Source of the DNA: Aurifilum marmelostoma
Lineage: Eukaryota > Ascomycota > Sordariomycetes > Diaporthales > Cryphonectriaceae
Assembly: GCA_027559495.1 (NCBI GenBank)
Contig: JAMXSV010000026.1
Location: 1,674,001 to 1,738,000, forward strand
Direction: 5' to 3'
DNA: 64,000 nucleotides
Position 1 is the stretch's first letter; every line of letters begins with the position of its first letter. Positions 12,844 to 24,369 of the stretch are shown in pieces. The notes under the pieces were generated by a model. The model saw only the letters and a program-made list of their open reading frames with translations. It was not told where the DNA came from and made no database searches. Both the position numbers and the translations under genes were made by a program.

Positions 12844-13117
12844 GGGAGAAGGAAAGAGGCGATTAACAAAAAGAATGGAGGTATCTAATCTCAGCATATC
12901 TCTGACGGTGCGCTTATATCAATTACTAGATCTTGAAGATGTTCTGTTGGAAACTTTCTAGTGAACCGGAGCCATCCTTTCCCCAGCAGGATAGACAGCA
13001 TCAAGATCATGAACAACGCAGTCCCCTTCCAAACTCAATCTGTCATCTGTTTCCAGGTCGAGCCCATCCAGCCAGTCCCAATACCTGCTGTTCCATACGC
13101 CACATGCATCTCCCGTC

Positions 13118-13616
13118 TCAACCAGTCTTGGTCTTGGACCTCGTGTTCGGCCCCGTCACCACCACCTGCTGCTTCTCCTTGACCCCCACACCAGCCAGAA
13201 ACGCCGTCCTGATGGCCAGCGAGGCCAACAACATGGAAATGTTCACCCAGTCAAACAGCCGCCACGCGGACGGGTCAAGCACAAGGTCCCACCCCAGCGC
13301 CTTGACGGTCGCAGCCACGTGAAAGACGTCGCACAGCAGCATGCCGGCGAGCATGGCCCTCCACAGGGCGAGGTTGGCGCCGGCGATGCGCAGGACGACG
13401 GCCTGGTTGAAGGCGAAGAGGAAGTAGGTGGCGGCCAGCTGGTCGAAGACGACCTGGAGCTCCGGGTGGTAGTGGGAGCGGTTGGCGAGGGGGGACATGA
13501 CGCCTAGGTAGAGGAGAGGGGGAGCGGGCGGCCATGACGGCGCCTTGGCAGGCGGCGGCGGGCTCGATGTAGAGGTGCCACAGGCGGTAGATGATGGGGA
13601 CCTGGGATTCTAGAGA

Positions 13617-13619
<3 letters not shown>
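13118..13619 (-). CDS. DUF7704-type fungal membrane protein, frame broken by one base
   Basis: The ATG at 13619 opens MSLESQVPIIYRLWHLYIEP, the usual start of this fungal four-helix membrane family (name recalled, not searched). That frame becomes Arg/Pro-rich nonsense after GAVMAA. The next frame continues with LLYLGVMSPLANRSHYHPE and then the hallmark VVFDQLAATYFLFAFNQAVV block, two more membrane helices and a stop at 13118. The span is 502 nt, one base more than 167 codons (166 residues); the switch lies near minus-strand C3 and C5 runs (13518-13528). A 35-nt intron would be needed to explain it otherwise, too short for this genome. Function of the family is unknown. An uninterrupted A30 tract sits directly upstream of the ATG. 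Confidence 0.78.

Positions 13620-13649
<30 letters not shown>
13620..13649 (-). repeat. A30 homopolymer abutting a start codon
   Basis: Thirty T residues on + (A30 on the sense strand of the DUF7704 gene) end exactly at the ATG at 13619. If transcribed, it forms the whole immediate leader of that mRNA. Confidence 0.9.
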
Positions 13650-16600
13650 CTTCTCTTTCTGATCGGCTTGTGGCTGGTTGGCTGATGTTGATCAAGTTAT
13701 CGGTATACGGTGATGAATGGTGATGAGCTTGACTTGGCTGCCTGTTGTCTTAAGGTTTCCAGGTGATGTGACGTTATGGAGTAGCTTGTGTGTTACTTGC
13801 AGTGTCTCATCCACACGCTACATCTAGCGCACAGAATACTGATTGTACTGGCTTATTGAACTGGCCCTCTGAATTCTATCACTCAAACTCTCTGCTATGG
13901 CACGGTAGCAGATTTTGTCTCTTCTATTTCACGACGAGATATCTGCTGTTCATTTAAGCCCATTCTTTTTCGGTCTCCTCCCCCCCCCACCTTTTTTTAA
14001 TAAAAAAAAAAACAAAGAGTATGTGATAGGCATGGTCCAGTCAAAGTCTGATTTTTGACTTTCAAAGGGTGCCCAAGCAGAGACCAAGGGGGTCTGCTGG
14101 CTTAGCTTCCATCCTTCAAGACCAGCTGTAGTTCAATTATCCAGAAATGATTGTTTCATGTATATGCAGAAGTCCCCCCCCTTAGGAGATGAGCGTCTGA
14201 CCTTTTGGATCTCAGAGTCTCAATATGTGTGGTCGTCAGTTCTCACATGTCCGTCTTACACTGAGCAACACGGTTCCTCTGACTGAACGGTGTGGGGATT
14301 CTTGTCCCCTCACCGACCGTTTGGCCCAACAGCTCCAGATGCTAAGTACTACTGTATGGATCCGAATCCATCCCATAGTACTGTGCTTAACGGTGCTATA
14401 TAGTACGCTACATATTATAGTAAATTGCAGACTGTGGTTCGCTTCCTCTTTCTCCCTCGGCAGCTTCCGGGTTTTTCTTCCCCCTTACTTGAAGATCCCC
14501 ACCCTTAATCAGTCTCAGACTGTGACAGGGCCCCCCCCCCTCTCTCTCTCCCTCTCGCTACTACGATCGCCATGTGACTGCACTGCACAGTTGCAAGTAT
14601 TACGTTGCAGGTAGGACCCCCACGGGTCAGGACGTGGACAATGCAGGCACCGAGGATTCAATTAGGCAATGAGGGGTCCACAGGACTATATCCATTGTAG
14701 TATGTGCATCATGAGGAAGTGCCACAGCAGAGCGAGACCGAGAGAGAAAAAACAGAAAGAGGGAAGGAGAGAGAGAGAGACAGAGAGAGACGGCGCCACG
14801 AGCGGGCTTGGTCTTTTCGCAGCTGCGTGCGTGGGGGTGGTTGTCTGTACTGTACACTCTCACACCGGTCGCTGCATGCTTCATCGATAGGGATAGTAAG
14901 GCAGACCCTTGGAGAGGCGGACGAATCGGTCGAGTAGTCCGAGCTGGATGTTCTGGACCGTCTCTGTGGGCTGGAGTCCTGACAGCTGCTCGTTCGACCC
15001 AACAACAACGCCCTCCTACTGAAAAGAGAAAATTGGCCCGGCTCTTCTTTCTTACTGGGCCTCCCCTCGCTCCGGTGTCGTATTATCTCCTGTCACCTCT
15101 GCAATGCGCTCTCGCAGTCCCGTCCATCCCCTATCCTTGTCATGTTTTCCCCCCTCATCTCGGGCCTGTCATCTCATCAGGCACGACGTGCTCCCCCCCT
15201 TTTTTTTTTTTGTCCTCTTGTAAGGTTTTCGTATGACCGCCACGCGACAGGACCGGCGTGTTTTGGTCCCTCATGAGCGCGACGCCACCTTAATGCAGGA
15301 ACCACCCAGTGCCACCTACTTAGTAGTTAGTACCTGCCATGGACGGGGTCTGGCTATGCTTGATTTGTATAAGCCGGATGGACGAGCCGGTCGATCGAAC
15401 CTTCCTTGCCTAGCTTGCCCTTTCCCTCGGGGCGACAAGCCCGCCAGGCCAGTACCATAGTATAGCTTTCAAAGTGAACCCTGGCTCTCCCAAGAGGCAG
15501 ATGGGCATGGCAGAGCGCGCAAAGCACTGAGCCCTGTCGTCATCTCACAGCTCCTTTTTTTTTTTTTTTTTGGCCCTCTACTTTTCCTTTTTGCCCACAC
15601 CTTGTCGTATCTTCATCCAAACTATTCCCTCTTCTCCTTGTCAGAAAAGGGAAGCTGATACCCTCCTTCTGCCCACCAGGACACCACCACCCAGTGTTTG
15701 CGGTGGGGGGCCGCCATTCTCGGTTGATATCTGCTGTTTATCTGCCGGAATTCGACGGGCCTGGGTCCAAAATGAGTCTGTCTGCCCTGGCCCGGTTCAT
15801 TGCGTATGCACAAGGGAAGTGAGCAGCTGTTGACCAAGGCTTCTCCTTTACAAGTGAGCAAAGTCTGGGCTTGCCTTCCTGGTGGACAGTGGAGTTTCCT
15901 CCGCTATACCTCCCCCCACTCCCTTCCCCGCTGAAGCTCGACTGGCATCATCAGCCAGCTCGCCAAAGACGGAAAAAACGACATGTCTACATCCTGCGTG
16001 TATGGTCACCATCTTAGGTATCGAGACTGGTATCATTCCCTTCTATCATCTCTATTGCGGTTTTGTTTTCTGCTTCTTCTTCTTCTTGGGTAGCAGTTGG
16101 TCAGCTGCATGCTGGCCTGGCCCGACGAAAAGGTCTTGGAATTCATTTATTTCCTCGAGCAATTGGCCGACCGCCCGATCAACGGCTTTATCCGTCCCAA
16201 CAATTATTACCCAATGCTCGACGAAAAGCTACCCACATTCTCTCGGTTCCTCGCCTTCTTGATCATGTCCTCATTGGGTATCTGAGCCGTCCCTGCGTTG
16301 GCTCTTCTTCCAAAGAGTGTGTGGCGGTCGGTCAGTCGAGACGGTCTCTGGTGCTCGGGATACCACCTACCTGCCACGACCTGCTTTATCGATAGCCTGG
16401 GGAAGCATTCTTGCCATGGCGTAATTGTTCTTGTCATGAGCATGAGCTATGCCGTCAGAGGACTATCTGCCACTCCGTTCACTTTGCCTCGGGGCACGTC
16501 CTGGTACTGGAACCAGGGATCGGGCTTCATCTACGCTCAGCCTCGTCCTGGGGTGGACCGTGAATCTCGAGGGCAGGGATCCCACACATCGTGCATACGC

Positions 16601-17415
16601 CTCGTCCATGACTATACTGTGTGTGATGCACTCATTCTCTCTCTCACACTCGCTCAGACACACACACACGCTCTCAGTCTCTCACATATTGTCTGCTCGC
16701 TAAGCTCACCTGGTCAGGCGAGGGGATCAGGGCCACCCCTGAGTATATGCACGCACAAAGTTCTCAGCACGCTGTGGCCCACCCTGCTGCATCCATCCAT
16801 CCATCCATCCCATCCACCCGCTCATCCACCGAAATACTATGGTACCCATCCATCCCTGTCCACACAGGCTAGACAAGACGTTTTCCTCGACAATGCATGA
16901 GCACCGGGGTTGGTCTCTTTTCTAGAAGCCAACGGCGTCTCGCAAGGCCGAGCAAGCCACCCTTTTTGCAACGACCTCTCACACATCCTGGAGCGGAGAT
17001 TGGTAGGAAGGATTCGGAAGAAAACGCACATGGTTATGCGGGTCACCGACTTGGGGTGCAAGAGATGTCCCTTTCTCTCTCGGTCTGTCTGGCTGTCTGG
17101 CTGTCTGGCCCTGCGTATTTGACCTGTATCGGCCCACGCAAAGTCGCGTTACATGCCTTCGTCTTGGTTCTCTTCTTTCTTTTTTTGGCCATTGCTGTTA
17201 TTTATTCTTGCTTCGCGAAACACCCCATGTCCTCCTCTCCTGTGCTCTAGTACAACCAACGTCCTGGTAAACCCTAGTCCGCCTTTGAATGTATTATAAT
17301 TCTATGCAGGTCGTCCATCAGCATCATCGTCATCATTACGAGTCCTCCTCTACCGATATACCGGGCTCGTCGTCCAGGCTCTCTCGCGCCTGCTTTATGA
17401 CCGTGGGCGGTACTG
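13650..17415. other. 3.8-kb gene-poor spacer
   Basis: Between the DUF7704 gene (-) and the rhodopsin-domain gene (+). Open frames are short and on all frames equally, with no domain or codon bias. Contents are simple repeats: GA-rich (14756-14790), T-runs (15200, 15556), ACAC/CTCT tracts (16640-16690) and a CATC repeat around 16790-16813. No RNA gene was recognised. Confidence 0.5.
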
Positions 17416-19048
17416 ATGGCCGATGACACTGCTTATAACGACCAGTACAATGGCGGGTCCCTTGTGGGCGCTGCCGTGCTCTTCCTCGTCTTAACATGGC
17501 TATCTGTAGCCCTCCGCACTTATGTGCGAGGGTTCATGACAAAAGCTTTCGAGGTCGACGACTGGCTCATGCTGGTAGCACAGGTATGTTAATGGTCGAT
17601 CCCGTCACCCGACAACATGGGCTCAAGTCGAGCTAACGTATGTGTACCTGCGTCCTGATAGGCAAACTTTACTGTGTCTTGTGGTTTCATACTAGCGGGT
17701 GTCAAGAAAGGACTGGGGAGGCATAATTCAGCCCTACCCATGTGGGAGCAGATCGCGGGCGCAAAAGTAAGTTGGAAGACGACACAAGAAAAGAAAAGCA
17801 AAAGAAGGTTTCCCCGGTGTCTGCATACACAGAGCTAATCGTCACACCCACCTACAGGCACAAGCCATCGCGACAGCCACTTATATCACAAACATGATGT
17901 TCATCAAGCTCAGCATAGGCTTCTTCCTCTTGCGGCTGGCGACCCAGAGGCGCTTCAAGTGGATAATCTGGGTCAGCATGGCGGTCATTTTCCTCTGGTC
18001 TTCCGTCCTGTTCTTCTGGGACGTCTTTCAGTGCCAGCCCGTCGCCGCCCAGTGGGACACGACCATACCCAACTATACGTGTGTCTCCGCGACCGAAGTG
18101 GTCAATGCCGCATACGCTCTGTCGGTCCTGAATATCGTCACCGACTGGCTATATGCTCTACTTCCCATCCCGATGATATGGAAGGCCAAGATGAACGCGC
18201 AGACCAAGATCACGGTTGCTTTGGTGTTGGGCTTGGGTATCTTGTGAGTTTGTTTGTCTCGTCACCCAGCCTTGTGTTGATGCAGATTTGTCCTCGGCCA
18301 GTGCTCTCGCTGACCATGTGAGCGCACAAGTGCCTCTGTTGCCACACTCATCAGGGTCAAGTTCCTGTCAGATCTGACAGACGTCGATGACATCCTCTGT
18401 AAGAAGCCCCGCCCCTCATCATCGGCCTGTGCGAGGTGACACAAGAGTCTGATGTGGCTTGGGCCACCCATGAGTTTCGCCTCGCGACATGTCACATACC
18501 ATATGCATGACCCATTCAGTTCACACTTTCCTAACACCATACGTAGATGCCGGCACAGACGCCATGGTGTGGACCCTCGTTGAGCCAGGCGTCGCCATAG
18601 TCGCCTCCTCTCTCGTCACCATTCGGCCTTTACTCCGCCAGATGCGCCTCCGCGGCTTCGAGTCCTCAGAGCGCAGCCGCAGCCGCAGCCGGAGCATCTT
18701 TAAACATTATGGTCGGAACCGAGGCATCAGCGTCATTCCTGACGGCGAGTTTGACCAAAGAAATCCCAAGACTGCTGCTGCTGCTGCTGCTGCTGTCGAA
18801 GCTGGGTTCGCGACGCCGGGAGACTTGAAGCTCGATGATCTTGAGCGGGGCGCAGATTCCAGGAGGACGAAGAAGGCGACGAGAACGAGGGGCGTCTCGA
18901 GTTTGAATACGACGCTGACCTCGAGGACATCGAATCACGACGGGGGGGAGCCAGGCAAGAGCTCTGCGACTACCCCCACGAGCCAGCACTGGGGGATCGG
19001 CATGGCCGTCACGGTGCATGAGGACAAAGAGAGCGATGACGATGACGA

Positions 19049-19084
<36 letters not shown>

Positions 19085-19307
19085 AATGTCACCGACTTCT
19101 TCGAGGCTGAGACCAGGACCAGGCACGCTAGCCGATAGCAGCAGCGAGAGCGTTTTCGTTATCGAGGGCCTGCCGAGAGCAGCACATTCTGCTGGGAGGA
19201 CGATGTGGCGGAGCGAGACGCCGGCTACTCCTGAGGAATCGGATGTGATTCAGGGGCTGAGCTATCCGGCAAGGAGTAGCGGACATGGCCGAGGCTCGCT
19301 GGCGTGA
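17416..19307 (+). CDS. Fungal rhodopsin-domain (SAT4-like) integral membrane protein
   Basis: Best phase-consistent exons: 17416-17583, 17662-17766, 17858-18243, 18355-18398, 18547-19307 (487 residues). The protein opens MADDTAYNDQYNGGSLVGAA, then RTYVR and FEVDDWLML, the signature of the fungal rhodopsin/SAT4-like family (seven membrane helices, PTH11-related). The last helix contains AGTDAMVWTLVEPGVAIVAS. The cytosolic tail is Ser-rich, has Ala8 and a run of about 17 Asp (19039-19083, GAC/GAT). Exact function is unknown; members are putative receptors or sensors. Oddity: the 110-nt third intron contains a 32-nt segment (18286-18317) with its own splice sites that reads SSASALADH in one frame, like the missing part of helix 6, but no phase-correct way to include it exists. 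The model is therefore uncertain there. Confidence 0.8.
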
Positions 19308-20294
19308 GGCTGTTGTGAGAAAGAAAAAAAGAAAAGATGAGGGAGATGATAGAAGAAGAAGCAAACCAAAAAGGTTGAGCGGGCGCTGCAGAGCTGGCTT
19401 TCGCAGGGCTTGTATGGGTTATGATAGCCATCATCATCATCATCATCATCATGGTCTCAGAGGCCGGAGCGTGGCGTTCTGGTCCAAATTAGGGAAAGGC
19501 GGTACGGAAGAGAACGGCTCATGCATTTGTTACTTTATATACCCTCGGTACTTGTATCTATGCGTATGCATTGCTGTCTTTGAGAGGCCAGCCCTGTGAG
19601 CTGGCTTCTGGTGGGAGCGGGCAACATCTCCACGGGCTAAGATGCCATTATGGTCCTTTGGAGGGTAGACTTGGCGGGAATCCTGGTGATGAAAACGAAT
19701 CTAGACATCATCTTACTTTCATGTATGAATTCATAAGCGTTACTTCGGTTTAAGGGGAAGAGCGAGTCTCTTGCCCAAATTTAGTATTTTAGGGCCCAGT
19801 CTCTAGTGATCTTGAATTCTCAGCGTCAGACTCGTGCTGTAGATAACATCACAGTAGGTGCGCATGCAAGTGGATAGGAAAGTGGATATTCACAAGCCGA
19901 AAGTTGGTCGAGGCATATTCGCATAATTATTGAGGAATTTTGGCCTTGGATGCCCTGCTTAGCAGAGGAGCTCTATGGTGAACATGTCTTTCTTGCCTCT
20001 CTCTTCCTCTTCTCTTCTCTCTTGCTTGGTCTGATTATGACTTGATGTCCCCAAATCTGTAGCGCATAATTTCATCAGTCAACTGATTAAAAAACAAAAA
20101 ACAACTGGGTATGGAGAGCATCGGTTTTTCTGCAGTAACACATAATGTTACCATTCATTCTGTTTGAAAAACTAGCAAAGAAAAGTAATGCTATACATGC
20201 TGACACATGGCCAAATCATTCGAAAAAGAACATGAAAGGATATCTTGCACTCCATCCAAGCCATCTGCGATGGCAGACACTGGCATCTGCCCGC
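19308..20294. other. Spacer with (CAT)8
   Basis: About 1 kb between convergent genes. It contains (CAT)8 at 19429-19452 and A-rich stretches near 20090; no gene is supported. Confidence 0.5.
19429..19452 (+). repeat. (CAT)8 microsatellite
   Basis: Eight perfect CAT units in the 3' flank of the rhodopsin-domain gene. Confidence 0.9.
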
Positions 20295-21600
20295 TCACTG
20301 GTGCTTCTTCTTCTCATCGCCCTTCCCGTCATGCTGGCCGCCGGAGGACCCCCCGTGTTGGTGGTTGGAAGCACCTCCAGGGCGCTGCTGGCTGTCGGAC
20401 GAGCCCTTGCGCTCGCCCTGCCGCGCCCCGCCATGCTCGCCGCTGCTGACGCCCCGACCTGGATGCTGGCCGTCGACAGGCTTCTGGCCCTCGCCAGTGC
20501 TGCTGTGCTGGCTGTCGCTGGCGCCTCCAGTCTTCTTGGTCTCTCCAGCGGCTGGGGCCGGCGCGCTGCCCTTGGACGAGCCGGCGCCCGCAGCTCCGGG
20601 GGCGGAGCTGGGAGCATCGCTGCCGGCCTTGGCCTGACCGGCCTTGGCGGGCTGAGCAGGAGCGGGCGCACCACCGCTCGCGGGCTTGTCAGTCTTACCA
20701 GCTTCAGCACCGCCAGCCTTGGCTGCTGCTCCATCCTTGCCAGCAGCCCCCGCGCCCTTGGCAGCAGCAGCACCAGCAGCATCACCGTTATCCTTGGGCC
20801 CGCCAGACTTGTCCGCTTCAGGGTGAGATGCACCACCAGCCTTGCCGGTCTGGGGCTTGCCGTGGTCTTCACCCTCGTGATGAGGCTGGCTGCTGGCCCC
20901 GTGCTGGCCGCCGTGCTGCTTGCCGTTCGGCCCGTCGTGTGCATGGTTGCCTGGCTTCTTGCCGTGGCCCTCACGGGGCGAGCCCTGCTGCTGGTGCTGC
21001 TGGTGGTGGTCGTGGCCGCCATCCTGTTTGTCGGCACGCGCCTGAGGAGGGGGGAGCCGAGCCCTGTTGGGACGGACCTTGGCCGGAGCCGGGCGCTGGG
21101 TTGTTCATCTCGACGTGGATGCTGGAGCCAGTGGTCTTGCCCTCTGGCCCGGGGCCCGTGTGCGAGCTGACAGCGCCCATGTGCGAGGCAGGACCCCTGT
21201 TCGGGCCAGAGCTGTCGTGTGATCCGGAGCCCATATGTGGCTCGTGGTTCTCGTGCGACCCAGGGCCCATATGTGAGCCGGTCCCCATGTGCGACTCGAC
21301 GACCTCGTGCGTCCCAGCGCCCCTGTGTGGATCCGACTTCATGTGCGAGCCAGAGAAGGCCATCTCCGGCCCCGAGCCCCTGCCTCCGCCGTGCTCGAAA
21401 GAGAACGACGGGGCCTCGGCAGCCGGGTGCTGCTGCGGGCCGGCGCGTCCTGGGCCTCCACTTCCGCCGCCAAAGGTCATCTCCTTCATGGAGTGGTGGT
21501 CGGGAGACCCGTCTTGCATCATGTTGTGCGGAGCAGCCAGGGCGCCCTGCGCGAGCAGGAAGGCGACGAGCAGGTCGCCGATCACGTTGGTGGTACGCAT
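20295..21600 (-). CDS. Secreted Gly/His/Ala-rich low-complexity protein
   Basis: The ATG at 21600 starts MRTTNVIGDLLVAFLLAQGA, a clear signal peptide (cleavage likely after ALA, about residue 22). The mature part is Gly/His/Met-rich with imperfect repeats of the form SHMGxGSH (about residues 80-150). The frame then breaks at a C6 run on the minus strand (+ 21049-21054) and continues in the next frame as ADKQDGGHDHHQQHQQQ, an Ala/Gly/Lys/Gln-rich C-terminal half with repeated KAG and GAS units, ending KGDEKKKHQ at 20295. The span is 1306 nt, one base over 435 codons (434 residues). A 73-nt intron with a weak GTCGAG donor and a good TCCTCAG acceptor would also restore the frame. No Cys pattern, no domain, no GPI signal. 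Histidine-rich stretches could bind metal (inference). Not recognised as a known family. Confidence 0.7.
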
Positions 21601-23376
21601 GTTTGGATCTGGGGGTGGCGGATAGGCCCACTTTCGGGATGATGGGGTGTGATGAGAGGTGTGTCTGGGACTTTGGTGAGACGGGGGGGGCTCAGGAGGG
21701 ATTTCCTCCTGAGATGGTAGTGTGAATGGTCGCGAGGGGGGGGGGGGGGGGGAGGAAACGGAGCAAGGGATGTAGGTACTACTGGAGTTACCTCGTCGAA
21801 TATGCTAAGGGAGAGTTGTTGAACGACACAGCCGTTGCTTTGAGAGAAAATAAGAAATGAAAGCAAAGGAAAAGAAGAAAAAAAAGACAAAAAGCAAACC
21901 AAAACACCAAAGGAAAAAAAAAACACACAAAAACACTACTACCAGAGTAGGAACTTTGCAGTGTAAAAGCTGTTGAGAAGACTGTGGTTGAGTGATCAAG
22001 AAAATCAGCGGACAACACCGAGGATGAAGCCCTGCCTTATATCAAATGTTTGGCTTGTTTTCTCTCCCAGACACACTGGTACCCTATTTACCTACATCGT
22101 GAGCCGACAACGGCAAAGAGGACAGACCTGCACAGCTCGTTGTCAGCCTTACATTACGGACGGGGATGAGATTGAGTAAGATGGTCGTCTCAAGATCACA
22201 ACAAGCCGTGGCAGATCCACAAAGGAGATCTGACGATGATGGCAGGGCGGGTCTCTGGGGATACTTTAACGCGTGTTTTCTCACAGCACACGGGTCTGAA
22301 CAATGGTCAATCATGTTTCCAACTCTAAGAATTTCCACTGTAACAGATTGGACGTGACCGCGACGGCGGAAGAGAAAGGGGGTGCATATTGGGCCAACTG
22401 AGATTCAAGGTGCGGCTGCTTGTTGGCTTATCACTTGTCAGACGGGACGAACTGCTGTGATGATAATATCAGGGGGGGGGGGGGGGGGGGAAGCAAAAAG
22501 AAAAAAAAGGGTCCCGACATACATTTGTGGATGACTCGGCCGTTGCGGAGCGATTTCAGGTTCTCTGTGTTGGGCTGAGCTTGGGAGGCTGCACAAGAAC
22601 AGACCCTACCGGAAATAGCTGCAGCTGAGGCCGCTGGAGTGGGTACGGTGATATATACTTTGCTGTCAAACCAGGGGCCCAAGTTCGACCTGGGTCGTAA
22701 GTTGATTGATCTTACAGACCCGAACTGAAGCCGGCTATCGTAAGCCCGGCCAACATATTGATAACACTTGGTTTGATTATCAGTTCTCATACCATGGTCA
22801 GCCAGATACACAGGCAAAAAAAAAGGAAGCAGAAAGTTGACGAGTAATAAGAATGCTCCTCTTGTCGGGACACTCGGTGATCGGGAGCCCGGATCCCTCT
22901 CGACTCGGTCCTCACACAGCACCAAAGATTGCCCCTGGGATGAACGGATGCCTGGGAGAATAAGCATGATTTACCATTGATAGACATATACACCTTCCTA
23001 CCGTTGAAAATTGCTCTTTCCTGTGCTTTGAAGCAAGCCAGAGGCTATAACATGATCCTTTCCATCGCAAAACTCCGCGCTCTGCACGCGTGGTGCACGC
23101 AAATCTCATGTGCCATTCTCCGATCTTCCAACGAATCTGGTGCACGCCTGCCGGAGATCCCAGGCTCCCAATGGCAGATAGTTGATGACCGGTGTCTCGT
23201 GTCTGGTCGCAGTGTGTGTGTGTATGCCTTCTTCCGCGAAACCAGATTCGCCTCATCCGCGCATCTGCGCAGCAGGATGTTTCCGTGAGAGCCTGTAATA
23301 AACCTTAGGCAAGGTCCGCTCTTCATTTCGAGTCGAGTTGGTCTCCTGTATTCCCATACAGCACGAACCCTGCCAG
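21601..23376. other. Spacer between secreted protein gene and UBC7
   Basis: About 1.8 kb, containing the promoter of the secreted-protein gene (with a G-run near 21738-21752, and A-rich stretches at 21840-21940), a G20 run near 22471-22490 and the 3' flank of the E2 gene. No credible open frame. Confidence 0.5.
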
Positions 23377-23952
23377 CTACAGTCCTAGCGACCGCCTGAC
23401 GCTCTCCCGGACCTTCTTGTCGTATTCCTCCCTGCGGTCGCGCCACATCTTGGCGGCGTCGACATTGGCAGGGCTCTCGTCGTTGGGCTCGGCCAGGAGG
23501 TTCATGACAGAGAGGAGGATCTTTTCAACGGACTGGATGGGTGACCACCGCTCGGACGCGTGCTCGTAGTGGTTGGGATCGTCGCCGGCTGGGTGGAGGA
23601 TAGAGATGCATACCAGGCCCGTCGGGTACACTGTAGACACCTTGCCTCGTCAGTCTCTGGCCTCTGACCCCTGGCCCCCGTATATTTCCTCTACCAGAGC
23701 ATACAGACCATTTGGGTGCCACATCTCGCCCAGAAATTTCATGGTCGGCGGCGACAGCGGATAGTCGCTCGGGAACTTCAGCTCGGCGGGGAACACACCC
23801 CCTTCGAACGGCGTGCCTTCTGGGCCCTGGATCAGGGCTTGCCAGTTCAGCAGGTCGTCTTCGGAAACAGGGCCCGCGGTGATGCCATCGGGTGGGTTGT
23901 TGGTGAGCATGCGATACTCCTGGAGGAGCCGGCGTTGCGCGGTCGATGTCAT
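23377..23952 (-). CDS. ubc7: Ubiquitin-conjugating enzyme E2, Ubc7/UBE2G2 type
   Basis: Two exons on the minus strand (23952-23709 and 23630-23377) give 165 residues, exactly the size of human UBE2G2. The intron is 78 nt with a GTCTGT donor, a CTGAC branch site and a CTACAG acceptor. The UBC fold is complete: SDYPLSPPTMKFLGEMWHPN leads to the active-site cysteine in TGLVCISILH at residue 89, then the acidic loop insertion AGDDPNHYEHASERWSP that distinguishes Ubc7/Cdc34-type enzymes, and a C-terminal helix ending RRSLGL. Known role of the family: works with Cue1-type and Hrd1/Doa10 ligases at the ER membrane in ER-associated degradation. Divergent from the Mmc1-like gene. Confidence 0.95.
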
Positions 23953-24369
23953 TGTACCTACTGGCTGTAAAGGCAGCAGTGAAGTGAAGCTGGGCGGGTG
24001 AACGAGATGAATAGGTCGGATGTGTCTTGCTGCAAGGTGTAGCGAGTTGCCGGTGCTGTCCGTTCTCGAGCTTGCAACGGTGGTGAAGTGTGTGAATCGG
24101 TTTGATGAAAGACGTCTCTTTGGCTACGTACTACGTAGTACAGCGCTATGGTAGAGAGCGGCCGCATAGGCGAGGAGGTAGGGGCCGAGCTGGAGGGGGG
24201 GTAGTAGTGGGGGGGGGGCTGCGTGGGCGGGGCGGGCTACCGCTGTAGTTCCGGCGCGCCGCCGCTGCGTGGGAATTTCTGGCGCTCCAAGCTTCTGGAA
24301 GCTCAGCTCTAACCTGCTCTCACCTGTTTGTTGCGCAGCCAGAACCCAACAACGCGTCTACGGCAAACG
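23953..24369. promoter_or_regulatory. Bidirectional promoter region (UBC7 / Mmc1-like)
   Basis: 417 bases between two divergent starts. The middle is very G-rich on + (GGGGGGG tract near 24210 and GGCGGGGCGGG near 24225). Shared promoter function is an inference from geometry. Confidence 0.45.

Noticed and set aside
16097..16285. 62-codon plus-strand frame with protein-like composition
   Set aside because: Too short, isolated, and no neighbouring exons or domain to support it.
20145..21170. 341-codon plus-strand frame and 471-codon minus-strand frame (20216-21631)
   Set aside because: Both are shadows of the secreted Gly/His/Ala-rich gene; only the frames with the signal peptide and its continuation have family-like codon use.
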